Assembly (NCBI RefSeq): GCF_042100115.1
Contig: NC_091277.1
Span: forward strand, 186,001-250,000
Direction: 5' to 3'
From: Alternaria dauci
Lineage: Eukaryota > Ascomycota > Dothideomycetes > Pleosporales > Pleosporaceae
DNA length: 64,000 nt
Shown here piece by piece: positions 1-10,587 of the stretch. The notes beneath the pieces are model-generated. The model was not told the origin of the DNA and did not search any database. It was given only the letters and a program-made list of their open reading frames with translations. A program made the position numbers and the translations under genes. The first letter of the stretch is position 1; the number at the start of each line of letters is the position of its first letter.

Positions 1-925
1 GCACATCCGTCAAGAGCGTATTAAACTCATTCCGCGCCTTCCAGAATTCGCTTTCTTCGATATCGAGGCTGCGCGACTCTGCTTCGAGCGCGGCGAGCTG
101 GTTGTCAAGTTCTGCTTTTTCGTGCTCGAGCGCTTCGAGCTGCGTGATGGCTGTTGCTTCGGCTTTGCGGGCGGATAGCAGCGCGGCTTCGGCGAGTCGG
201 ACTTCCTCGGCGGAGGGCACGTCGGTGTTTGCGCGGCGCAGGTAGTCGACGTAGGCGTCGCGCTCGCGGGTGGCGACGGCGAGACGTTTCTGCAGGCCGT
301 CGAGGAGGAGGTCGGTGCATTCTGTGCAGATGGGGTGGTCGATGTCGGAGCGGGCGGAGAGGATCTCGAAGAGGCGGTTCGTGGTTTCTAGGCCGTCGGC
401 TAGGCTTGGGCTGCCTGGTACGTTGCTGAGACAGTTTGTGACGCTCTTCCGTCGTGCCTTGTCGTTCGCGCTCGGCTTGTCGCTGCTGGTTGGGGCTTTG
501 CGAGCTGGGCTGCGGGAAGTGGACGCGGGCGGGTCTATCATCGACTCGGACATGTGGACGTCGATGAAGGACATGGCGGGATTCTGGGGGCCTTTTGCGT
601 GTCCCGAGGGCGGTGGGCCTTGTATGTTGCGCTTGAAGGTAGGGTTTCTGGCGTCCTTGGCTGCATCTTGATACGTCTTGAGGTGTTCGGGAGGGTTGGG
701 AGGGCGCGACTGGCGGTTGGGCGATATTCTTGCCGCCGGCTGTTGTCCTGATACCGCCGAGTCTGCTGTATGTTAGTGTGATGCGCTGTAGTCTCCGTGG
801 CATAGAAAGGTACCCGTCAGTAGCTTGAAGGCAGCCGGATTGAGCTGGTCAATAGAGGCATCGATGTCGATGGGCGTCCGGCATTTTTGGCAAGCCAGGC
901 CCGTCTGTTTCTTGTCGTTGGCCAT
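1..925 (-). CDS. ATG6: Beclin-1/Atg6 (Vps30) autophagy protein, 3' part outside the window
   Basis: Subunit of class III PI3-kinase complexes, which act in autophagosome formation and vacuolar sorting. Exons: complement(1..765, 814..925); the ATG is at 925. The 48-bp intron may end at either of two AGs three bases apart; both keep the frame. Seen in the protein: an N-terminal CxxC pair (CQKCRTPI), a BH3-like stretch (SFIDVHMSES), the family block SDIDHPICTECTDLL and the start of the long coiled coil (ALEHEKAELDNQLAALE). About 290 residues are present; the rest of the coiled coil and the C-terminal membrane-binding domain lie left of position 1. It is divergent from SCM3 with 252 bp between the starts. 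The family call rests on the block order, which I recognise from Beclin proteins. Confidence 0.92.
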
Positions 926-1177
926 GTTGTTATGACTCGTGGTCCTTCATGTTTCTATGAGAGACGATGGGTGTTGGTGAATGACGGTGTTGCGGTTCAC
1001 GGCGATCACCTGCGGGCAAGTGGGGCCCGGGCTGGGTGCCTGCCGAGGAAGTCGCGTCGCGTCTCGCGTCATTCTCCCCGATTGCACGCACATTGTCTCG
1101 AGTGCAAACACACCCCGCCAATCCGCCCACGACCTGTCAACACATGACCCCTATCAGAGCAGTCGCCGACACGCGCC
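926..1177. promoter_or_regulatory. Shared divergent promoter of ATG6 and SCM3
   Basis: This 252-bp gap separates two start codons that point away from each other. A GC-rich patch at 1052-1070 repeats the core TCGCGTC about three times. CGCG cores resemble MBF-type cell-cycle sites, which would suit SCM3, but this is inference. I see no clear TATA box. Confidence 0.45.
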
Positions 1178-3409
1178 ATGGAGCCGCCGAGGAAGCGCAT
1201 GCGCATACTTCAACCGGTCGAAGTCGACGAAGACAATGTTGAATACATCAAGGCGAAGCAACAACAAGAGCAAAAGCTCAAAAGCCGGTTCGAGTCCATA
1301 TTCGAGAAATTTGGGAACATGCACGAGTCCCAAAGTGATGAAATCGACTTCACCACGAACAGAGTGGTGGTGGATAGAGGGCATCTGCGGAGAATAAAGC
1401 GCCGGTTCAATGGCAAAGAGAAAGGATTGGTGGATACGATGCTGATGTCGAGCATGGACAACCTGGGATATTCTGAAGATGAGGAAGCAGGCGAAGGCGA
1501 TTCAGAAGACGAATTGGCACTCCCGCAGTTGGCAAAGTCAAAGACAACTGTGCCACCAGAGCAAGACATGAGCAAACGACAAGTGGAACTTACGCCAACA
1601 AACGCGCACCAATATCCGTCATCCCCATTGGGTGTCCTAGCAAGAATCGCACCGCACATAGGCACACCGCAAATACCAAATGCGCCAAATCCTCTCGCAA
1701 ACCTACCATATCTTCAGTTTCCACAAACGCCTGCTCAACACGAGGACCAGAAGGCTTTCTACACCAACTTGGCCCAAGCCCTGGCCCCATTCATTACCGC
1801 TCAGAACACGCCAAACACCCCATTAGCCATCGCAAACGCAGCTCCCGCGCCAGTTACGCCGACAATAACAAGTGACAAAGTGGCGCCTGCTACGGATCCG
1901 AAGTGGTACTTTCCAGCGTTGCCCGCAGAACCGCGCCCATGTCCAGTCGCCCAGTCGAGCCCCCTCCCGAGCCACACCAGAGCGCTTACAGAGAAAGAGG
2001 CGGATGAACAACACACAGACACTATACCGATAGATGTAGGCGAAGAAAGACCTGCAATGACATTGTACACAAGACCAGACGGAAGCTCGCCCACGAAGCC
2101 TAGGAGAAGCAGTCCACGAGTCGAGATTCAAAGGCGCGGCCCGCGGAGTCTAAGGAGATACCACTTCACTCGTGAAGACGATGTATACATCAGCAGGCGG
2201 AAGGCAATAGAAGGCGCCCCATGGGCGGCGATCAAAGAGGGCAGAGAGAAGTGGAAGGAGTGGCCAACGAGTGCACTTCACAATCGTTGGGCGGCGATCA
2301 AGCACCAAAATCTACACCTGCAAGACGCTTCAGTAGCTTCTACAGATGATCGTGTCAACAGACGCGAATGCATCTCCACGAAAGAGGTTGCTCCCGTCTC
2401 CAAGTTACCGCACCACCTGCCAACGCCAAGTTCCTCCGAACACGAAGAGTACCATCAGAACCTCGTAGATTCGACGCAAGAAAGCGTGCAGCACACGTTG
2501 TCGTCGATTACGCATTACGACGATGACGATCTCGATCTATTGTCCCTCGCCGGATCCGACCCAGACGATGACCATCTCCCGACTTGCGATGACGATGACG
2601 ATACAATCACAGTTGCATCGCAAGATGTGATACTTCCATCTATCGAGACAGGAGAGCTCGTCGACGGAGAAGATACCACGCTAGAAGAGGACCTGCCGTC
2701 CACTCCGCAGACACAGGACTTTGTCATGACACCCACACGAGCCTCTGTAGACTTACTGACGCAAGACACCGTCATAACACCTACCCGCGCATCCTCAGTC
2801 ACAGTCAAAACCGAGCCGTTATCTTCGCCAACAACACTTGTCAAACGCAAACGATCCCCGCCTCTTGCCGAGACACTATCAAATCCTCAAGATACGCAAG
2901 ACGACTCTGACGATTGGATCATCGTATCGCACGAGCCCGCGAACCCCGTGACGACATCTCCTCACCACGTATCGACCCAGCAAAACACGCATATAGCACT
3001 CGTCAGCAGTAGAGATACTTCTCTTGACCTCATTACCGGCGACGATGACGTCGACGAAGACGAACTCAATACCTTCCTTGCCAATCCGACAACCCCATCA
3101 TCTCTCAAACGCAAACGCGACACAATCGCAACGCCAGTGCTCCCCCGAACACCTAACCCTGGCGATGTGGACGGTAGCAGTGACCCGCGCACGACCAAGT
3201 CCACGGCGAAAGCGAACCGGAAATCTTTTCTTAAACAGGTGAAGAGGGAGTGGACTAGGAAGGGCACGCCTGTGAAGGAGAGTGCGATAGCAAGCAGTGC
3301 GAATAGGAGGAAGAGGAGGAGATTGAGCGGTGCGATAGTAGGGAGTTCCGGGGCAAGGAAACGGAAGTGGGTGGATGAGGGGAGTGAGGATGAACTTACT
3401 ATGTTTTAG
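1178..3409 (+). CDS. SCM3: Scm3/HJURP-type CENP-A (Cse4) chaperone with Myb-like domain
   Basis: Centromere protein that deposits the histone variant CENP-A at the kinetochore. It is a single exon of 743 codons. The N-terminal Scm3 signature lies at about residues 36-75 (RFESIFEKFG, then DEIDF and VVVDRGHLRR), which in the family contacts CENP-A/H4. A Myb/SANT-like module sits at about 325-380 (HFTREDDVYISRRK ... LHNRWAAIK), as in Scm3 of other filamentous fungi, whereas yeast Scm3 is much shorter. The middle is acidic (DDDDLDLLSL, DDDDDTITV), and the C-terminus carries basic clusters (KRKR, NRRKRRRL) that look like nuclear signals. ATG at 1178 is the first in frame and directly precedes the conserved basic N-terminus (MEPPRKRMRI). 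Confidence 0.88.
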   Translation: MEPPRKRMRILQPVEVDEDNVEYIKAKQQQEQKLKSRFESIFEKFGNMHESQSDEIDFTTNRVVVDRGHLRRIKRRFNGKEKGLVDTMLMSSMDNLGYSEDEEAGEGDSEDELALPQLAKSKTTVPPEQDMSKRQVELTPTNAHQYPSSPLGVLARIAPHIGTPQIPNAPNPLANLPYLQFPQTPAQHEDQKAFYTNLAQALAPFITAQNTPNTPLAIANAAPAPVTPTITSDKVAPATDPKWYFPALPAEPRPCPVAQSSPLPSHTRALTEKEADEQHTDTIPIDVGEERPAMTLYTRPDGSSPTKPRRSSPRVEIQRRGPRSLRRYHFTREDDVYISRRKAIEGAPWAAIKEGREKWKEWPTSALHNRWAAIKHQNLHLQDASVASTDDRVNRRECISTKEVAPVSKLPHHLPTPSSSEHEEYHQNLVDSTQESVQHTLSSITHYDDDDLDLLSLAGSDPDDDHLPTCDDDDDTITVASQDVILPSIETGELVDGEDTTLEEDLPSTPQTQDFVMTPTRASVDLLTQDTVITPTRASSVTVKTEPLSSPTTLVKRKRSPPLAETLSNPQDTQDDSDDWIIVSHEPANPVTTSPHHVSTQQNTHIALVSSRDTSLDLITGDDDVDEDELNTFLANPTTPSSLKRKRDTIATPVLPRTPNPGDVDGSSDPRTTKSTAKANRKSFLKQVKREWTRKGTPVKESAIASSANRRKRRRLSGAIVGSSGARKRKWVDEGSEDELTMF

Positions 3410-3585
3410 TGGAATGGCATGCGAATGTGAATATGATGTTGTTTTGTCGATATGTAGTCATTTTTAAGCGGATGTAAATACAAATACACACGCCCACACC
3501 GGATCCCATCGCATCGTCGGAGGTGCTGGAATTTTACATCAATCCTCATCTCATACCCCTATCATCGACATTTCGTCCCCACATC

Positions 3586-6500
3586 TCACCAACCTCCTTT
3601 CCTTGCTCCCCATCCGCTCTCCTTCCCACTCTTCTTCTTCTTCCCCTCATCCCGTTTCCTAGCCTTCTCCTTCAGCAGACTGTTCGCCACCACACTCTGA
3701 TCCCTAGAATGCCGCTCAACCCACTCTTCCGTAAACTTCTTCGCCACGCCCTCCGTCTCAACACTACCTCTGCGCTCTCTTTTCCTCTCTTCCTCCTTCT
3801 TAGCATCCTCCCTCCCCTTACCATGCCCAGACCCCCTCCTCCCTTCCATACCCCCAACCCCACCACCAACACCAACATCCTTCAGCCTCCTCTCCAACTC
3901 CACCATCCTAGCAATCAACTCATCCTTCGACACATTCTCCAGCCTCCCCTTCTCCATCTCCCTTTCCACATCCCCACCCATCTCCTTCTCCACCACCACC
4001 ACCACCACCTCCTCCCCAAACATCCCCTTCAACACCCCCAAACTCCGATACTTGAACCGAAACACCGCATACGGCTTCTCCAGCCCATCCAAATACTCCG
4101 GTCTACCCACCGCATGTCCATACGTCACCGCTTTGCCCGGCCGAACAGCATGCTCGATCCCTTTTGCTGCAGAACTCCGTTCAGATATAGTTAGACGGGG
4201 AAGCGCAGGCGCGATACAAATCTCATCCGCAGAACCTGGATTCACAGGAACGGAATTGGGCGCCGGGGGAGGGAACTGCCAATGCGGTTTTGGTGTCTGG
4301 ACTAGAGGCTCTGGGGAGAGTGAGGGGTGGTTGGGACGGTACTTTGAGAGGGATTTGTTGCTTGCGTGTTCGGAGTGTTTGGTTGGTGATGGGGCGGGGG
4401 CGAGGGAAGGATGATTTGGTCGGTATTGAGCGAGGGTTTTGTTGCTCATACGCTGGGGCTGTTTTGGAAGCGCTGGAGACGGGGCCGGTGCTGGGATGGC
4501 GGCAAAGGGTTTGGGTGTAGCCTGTTGTATAGCAGGTTTTGCGGCGGCGTTGGGTGGAACAATCCATGACTGATTCTGCCAGGGTGCTTCTGGAGCTGGT
4601 GGATTCTCAAAGGCGGATTTTAGAGCAGACTTTAGGTTGGCGAGGTCGTTCTTCTGGTCGTCTTTCTTCTCGCTGGGAGGAATCGCTTCTGTGCCCCAAC
4701 CAGTCTCTTTCGTGTTCCAGCCATCAATCGCTTTGCCAGTCTCATCATGATAATCCTTCGCCCAACCGTCAGTAGTTTCATCGTCGGTTGAGTACCAGCC
4801 TTTCTTAGCTTTCCCCTCAGCGATCTTGTCTTGCCAGCCATTATCGCTCTTCTTGCTCCAGCCAGCATCCTTATTAGCATCCTTACCCCAAGAGAACTCC
4901 ACATCGCTGTCATTCTTATCGTTACCCCAGGAAGATGACGAAGAAGACCAGTTTGCTCCTGGTATCTTGCCCTTCGTACCCTGTACAAACTCCTTCAGCG
5001 ACGGTGCGTATGGTGCTGGTGCTGGTGCTAGAGTACTGGCAGCGATGCTAGGCTTCCGCATCGCATCATGCACCTGAGAGACCTCTTCTGGTGGCGCTAA
5101 CACTAAAGCTGGTGGAACAGCATGCAAGTTAGGTTGCTGTGGTTGTTCCTGGGGTGGGATGACAGGAATGGGTGCATTCATGACAATCGGCTTCAAGCTT
5201 GCAACTACTGAAGGCACAGGCGCTGGCTCTACATGTACCGGTTCCTCCGTTAGCGTACGATGGGAATGTTTTGATGGTTTTCGTTGTTTTTCGCGCTGTG
5301 ACGACTTGGAACGTCGAGAGAGGTTTTTGGACCCCCGCCGTGAGGTCTGCATCGGGCTTCGAGACCGCGACGGCTGGATAGTGGCATCTGAGCTACTCAA
5401 CGAGACCACGGAGTCTGAAGGCCGTCTGATATGATCCCAATCTCCGTTTTGTTCATCATCTGAAGAGGAAGTTTCGTACTTTCGGCGCGAATGTCTCTGC
5501 GATTTCGAACGCGGCCTCCGTTGCGACTCGTGCTTTGAGCTTCGTCGCTCTCGTGAGCGGGGAGGAATCGAAGAGCGGCGTACTGTGCTGTAGTGACTGG
5601 GTGAGTTTGGCACCCAACCTTTGCCCTGTTGGCTAGCAGCTTCCCACTCAGCTACCCTGTCTGTCGGCCAAGTGTCTCCAGTATCCCAGGAATCAGACGA
5701 GGTCTCTTCGCGCAAGTTCCACCCACCAGCACTGGAGGACGCGGTCTCATCCACCGGCGTCTCGATCCAGGTCACGCGAGTCCCTGCTCTGCTTTGTGCT
5801 TTTCGCTCGCCCCATCCAGTCTGAGACTCATTCCATTGCGACCCGTGGGCGCTTCGGTGGCCGTGCGAGGTCGAAGCTGCAGGCTTGGATTGGTGATGTG
5901 GTAGCGCGAAGGCATTGGAAGGAGACTCAGGCCATGCACCAGGTGGCTGACTTGTAGTCTCTGCATCAACAGTCTGTAGCTTGTGTTTAGTCTGATCTTC
6001 TGACTGCTTGTCCATCCGTCGCGACTCTTCCACGCCCTGCTTTACCGCTGTTGCGACGAGGTTGTTCAGCAATGATGGATCGATGATAAGAGGTTGCGCA
6101 GCTCCGGCATTAGGAGAACGACTATTGTGTGTCTGTCCGTCGGGCGGAATAGGACCGCTGCCGTACTGAACACCCGGCAAAGGAAAGTCGTTCATGTGCT
6201 TTGTCCCAGGACTGACAGGCTCAGAATATCTAGACCGTGGTCCGGAGCCATTTTTGACAGATGTTGCGAGGAAGGGATCATGAGAGCTATACACGGCGCG
6301 ATGACTTCTCGATGCTGAGCCTTCCTGGCTGCGGGGAGATTCCACGTAGGGTGAGCGGTAAGACGAAATTGGAGGAGGTGGGCCGTGGTGGTGGCCAAAG
6401 GTGGTGAAGAAGGGGCCGCGGTCGTCGTACATGGACCTCTCATTCGACGGAGAAGAGGTGTCATCCAAGTCATAGCGACGTTTAAGGTAGTCTCCTGCTC

Positions 6501-7033
6501 CGTCAAAGTTCATCGTTGACGCAGACTTGGCATTTCGTGTTCCAGCACACCGCAGGACGACAACTTCGATACATCCTATGTTTTGGAGGATGTATGGTGA
6601 ACACAAACTCGGCGCGTCATCCGCTGAAGCTGTGAATAGTTAGCAAACCGCCACCTCGCTTGCCTTCGCAACACATACCAATATTGAGCTTGTCGAATGC
6701 CCACTCGCGCGCAATCATCGAGCCATCGCTCTGCCTCTCTTCCTTCTGACGCACGCGAAAGTCGACCACAGAACGATTATCGGAAGGCTTCCGAAGCTTC
6801 AAGTCTTGCCTGTTGCGGTTGCACTGGTAGACGCCGTCCACGTAGACGAAGATTGCAATACCAGGAGCGATGAACTTGTTAGATGTAAGGTGAATCGAGA
6901 AGGTCTGTGGCTTGCTGGGTACGGGAATGAAGGTTTCTACGAAGCCATCGCCGTACGTGGTGCCAAACTCCCGTAATGCCTGTCGGCTTTCGGATAGCTC
7001 GATCGCGCAATTGAGATCTTTTAGTGAGGGCAT
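3586..7033 (-). CDS. Conserved fungal protein: N-terminal unknown domain plus GW-rich, RS-rich region
   Basis: Exons complement(3586..6629, 6679..7033), 1132 aa, with a 49-bp intron (GTATGT..ACAG) that joins KLNI to ASADDAPS in frame. Residues 1-150 form a compact globular domain (MPSLKDLNCAIEL; KFIAPGIAIFVYVDGVYQC; LRKPSDNRSVVDFRV; NIGCIEVVVLRCAG) that I know as conserved in ascomycetes but without an assigned function. The remainder is disordered: an SR/RS-rich stretch, a cluster of GW/WG dipeptides (about 13 in the protein, densest at nucleotides 4690-4960), two copies of a YRPNHPSL motif, then a conserved patch (PYAVFRFKYRSLGVLKGMF) and a short coiled coil. The C-terminus is highly basic and ends in GGW. 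It is convergent with SCM3, with 176 bp between the stops. Confidence 0.85.
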
Positions 7034-8042
7034 GATCGGACTGATGGTCTTTCGTATGTACTGCCGCGCTATTGACGAGAAAGGGGAGCGATTCCGGTGG
7101 TGAGATTCCGACAGTTATTTGCCTGTATGTGGGGTGTATCAAAGCGAGTGCTCGTTGTCACAGCGACTGACCAGTGTCAAACGGAAGTGAAAGCTCAAAG
7201 ATGAACAGCCAGTCAACTCAACATTTGAGTCAGGGAGAGCCGGAAATACAAGTTTGCGCATAAACTTCACATAAGGTCGTCGGAAGCGAAGATGACACCT
7301 GGTGTACGACATGCTGTGAGTTAAAGAAGCGAAAATACATTCACTAGTCGACAGCGCCATCGTGCGATGTCGGCGGCAGCCGTCTGCTTCACGAACATCT
7401 TACCTTCACATTTACTAGGCTACTACATACAGACACAGCTGGCATACTTCAGCTCGACTCCAGATGCAAACACAGCTGTTCGAAATGCGCGCAACCTCGT
7501 TGGCCGCGGACATTGTGCCCTTGGTGGCGCCGTCGTAAACGGCTGTTAGCGTGTAGCGACGGGATGCCAATATATCTGGCACGTAGGCAGACAAGTCCGT
7601 AGATACATGAAGAACAACATCGGCCTTTCCGTGTTCTGTGATGATGGAAAGTTGAGGGAGAAAGACGTTGGGTAAAGATGAGATGACGGAAGTGCACTGG
7701 CCAGCCCAGCTTACTAACTTCTTTCGGCATAGACCGTTTGGTGCTAGTATGCCCTGGCTGGTCCACGAGAGTGTAAAGTCGCTTTTTCGGTCTCGCTGGA
7801 GCTCTACTGTATCGCGATAATCATTGGGTTTGAGGATTCCAAAACACACTCACGGGGTGGTCGGAAGGGCGTAGGTTTGATCAATGGGACTCAGTCATAC
7901 ATAGAACCTGACCGCCCTGTGTATTCAAAATGTATGTATACATAGTCAGATCAAGAATTAATACTTTTATATATGACTATACAAGCTACGAGCGGTACAC
8001 ACCACCAGAATCTTCTGAACGAATTAAATCCCCATCTATATC
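7034..8042. other. Intergenic stretch with one possible coding remnant
   Basis: About 1 kb between the GW-rich protein and the permease. The only longer open frame is on the minus strand (7415-7849, about 144 codons, opening with GTG rather than ATG). It contains KPNDYRDTVEL and RKSDFTLSW and has no recognisable domain. Its first part is repeated at 20488-20561 (see the repeat entries), so it looks like a gene relic or a mobile fragment rather than an intact gene. The rest (7034-7414, 7850-8042) shows nothing I can name. Confidence 0.4.
7761..7834. repeat. Dispersed 74-bp repeat, copy 1
   Basis: By eye about 67 of 74 bases match 20488-20561, in the same orientation and with no gaps. On the minus strand both copies read in the same frame as (K)PNDYRDTV...RKSDFTLSWT, so the repeated segment was probably once coding. 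Outside these borders the two loci share nothing obvious. Confidence 0.8.
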
Positions 8043-10121
8043 CTACTTGCTCCCTAACTCATGCCGCTGCTCCACCACACTAGCTCTTCCACTAAGGTCC
8101 CGCTCGTCAATCTCAATAACAGGCCCATGATACGTCTTTCTTGCCCAAACCGCATAATAAATAGCACTAATCACCGCGATGGCACCCGTCACCAAAACAG
8201 CCCAGTTCATATTTGCAGGCGTAACATCTGCGAAGCTCGGCCAGAAGCTAAAGAAGAAGATGAAACTAAGATAGGCACAAGCAAAGACATTGTTCGCGAT
8301 ACCGATGGCACCGGGAAGACGCCATGGGCCCCACACGGCGCGTACCATGCCGTCTTTGGTGGTGGTGGAGAATGTTATATCCGTGTCGAAAGCTTCGCTG
8401 GGGGTGAGGATGGCGCCGGTGCAGCGGCGGTAGAGGAGGAGAGATGACGTGAGCAGGTAGGAGGAGAAGAGACCGGCGATAGCGACGGATATTACGCCGT
8501 TGAAGGCGACGGTCGATCCGATGTTTACGAGAGCGAGGAGGCAGGCGATGACGCTTGTGAAGGCTACGGCGTAGACGGGGATGGATGTACGGTCGCTCAC
8601 CTAATTGTGGTTAGTACTAATTCTTCCCTCACATATTAAGAGAGATGATGGTCATACCTTGCTCAAAGTTCGCCATCCGGGTAGTCCTCTGTCTCGGGCA
8701 AAAGCCCAACAGATTCTTGATGTAGAAGCGGAGAATCCTACGTTCGCGCTGATGGTGAGAACCATGACGATAGACGCCATGACTGCGGCGCCAGATCGCG
8801 ATTGAACAGCGCGGTGGAATATGGCCATGAAGGGGAAAGCAGGGTTCTCCTCGAGCACCTCTTCGAGAACTCCCATGCGGAAAAGCACAGTGAGGATCAT
8901 GGCGAAACCGAGAGAGCCGTTGATGGCAATGCCGGTCATGATGGAGCGAGGCACCACAATCTGTGCGTTGTGGATCTCTTCGGACAGCTATGACAGCATG
9001 TTAGTGCCTTGATACGAATCGTAGTGACATGAGGTCGACTCTCCCAAGAGCATACTCACATGAATTGGCCCATCACCACCAACGAACGCAAAAACACTAC
9101 CCATGATTCCAACACAAAAGCTCAAGCCCTGACTCTGCCAGCCACCCATGTTCACGAAAGTCGTGAAGATCTCTTTAGCATTGCCCTGTGGTCCTAGCAC
9201 CAGAAGAGGAATCAGGATGGCGAAGAAACCCAGGATATGCAGAACCAGTAGCGCGCCTTCAAACTTGGGTAGTAGCCATCCGGCGGCAATGTTGATGAAG
9301 ACGCAGAAGGCGATAATGGCCCAGTAGAGGAGTGTGACGTGCCAGTTTTGTGGGATGTAGGTATCGGGTTGGCAGAGCATGAGGAGGCCTTGGATGAGGC
9401 CGCCAGTCAGGAAGGCGCCGGAGCCGAGAGAGGCGAGCCAGCCGCATAATGTGAGCCATCCTGAAGAGAATCTTGTCAGCAAGCGACCAAGCCATAAAGT
9501 TTGGCATTCGAAGGAAATTGTCGTACCTGAGATGTAGCTAAGCAGTCTCGCAGAGCTTGGAGGTGCAAGCATGGACACCCAATGATACTGACCACCGGAT
9601 GTAGGCGCCCTTCGGTAACCCTTAGCAATCCGCCTTCATCGCACCAGATCTTGATGCCACTCACATTGAGACAAGCTCGCTGAGAACCATAAAGACGGAT
9701 ACAGTACCGACCCAAACGGTAAGGTAGCCATAAATGACACCAGCCGGCCCACCACTTCTTCTTTCAGCACACAGTCTCATCATCGGTACGTTGTACCATG
9801 TACTCACTTCTGGAAACCGACCAGGAACAGCCTTGGATACGTTAGCTACGTGTCAATGTAGTACGCAGGTGTAGTACGACTAACACAAGAGATCCTTCCC
9901 AGGTGATCAAAACGGTGCAACTGAACCCAAGGATAGACAGGAAACCGAATCGACGCTGCAATGCCGTCAGTGATGTAGGCCAAAGTTGTAGAAGAGATAC
10001 ATACCTTGAGAACAGCTTTCTTCCCCAGTCTCGCCAGCGCGAGGTCGTCAGTTTTGTTGGTAGACTGATTCGGCGAGACGATCAGCTCGACATCACCACT
10101 CTTAGTCGTAGACGACGCCAT
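8043..10121 (-). CDS. APC-superfamily amino acid/choline/GABA-type permease
   Basis: Plasma-membrane or vacuolar transporter of the fungal amino acid/choline permease group (Hnm1/Uga4-like). Eight exons: complement(8043..8600, 8658..8987, 9060..9460, 9527..9609, 9665..9754, 9808..9831, 9885..9955, 10005..10121), 557 aa, all phases consistent. It opens with a short cytosolic tail, then RFGFLSILGFSCTVLITWEG (first helix), GGPAGVIYGYLTVW, LSELVSMAPTSGGQYHWVS, LSYISGWLTLCGW, FAFVGGDGPIHLSEEIHNA and a final pair of helices before EIDERDLSGRASVVEQ. About twelve membrane segments are expected and the hydrophobic stretches fit. Exon 6 from the 3' side is a 24-nt micro-exon (LFLVGFQN region). The substrate cannot be told from sequence alone. 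The start ATG at 10121 precedes MASSTTKSGDVEL. Confidence 0.9.
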
Positions 10122-10587
10122 CGTGTCACCAACACGAGAACAGAACTCGAAAAGACAGGTAATTAAAGAACGTGTAATACGGAGAAATGATGGAAGGAAA
10201 CGAGGAATGAACGCAAAAGTATCAAGCAAGAAGCGAATTGCCGTAGGAACAGGTACTACAGTAGCCGCATAGATGAAAAGACCGGGCGGCTCATGCACAA
10301 CATTCCAACCGAGATGGGTTTGTTGATCCTCGCACCAGATCCTTACCGTTACCCTATATCCCGCAAACCAATAAAATCACACCATGGTGTCCCGGCCCGG
10401 ACCACCTGCTGAAAGAAAACTAGACGCACAAGCTGTGACATGTGTGCCGTGCCACCTGCAAGGCGAAACCAGGGTATGGCAGGGGTACGCGCTCGCCGCA
10501 ATAAATGCCAATTTTTGCATGTGTTGGTTACGTAATTCTTAGCAGCTGATACACTTTGGATACATTCGCACTGCAGTGCCTTGGTTT
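10122..10587. other. Intergenic: upstream of permease, downstream of Pth11-like gene
   Basis: 466 bp holding the permease promoter side and the 3' end of the next gene. It contains a CCAATAAAAT motif at about 10369. Nothing else is recognisable. Confidence 0.4.

Noticed and set aside
3523..4194. Plus-strand Pro/Leu/His-rich frame near 3.5-4.2 kb
   Set aside because: Antisense to the basic/acidic C-terminus of the GW-rich protein; no protein-like features.
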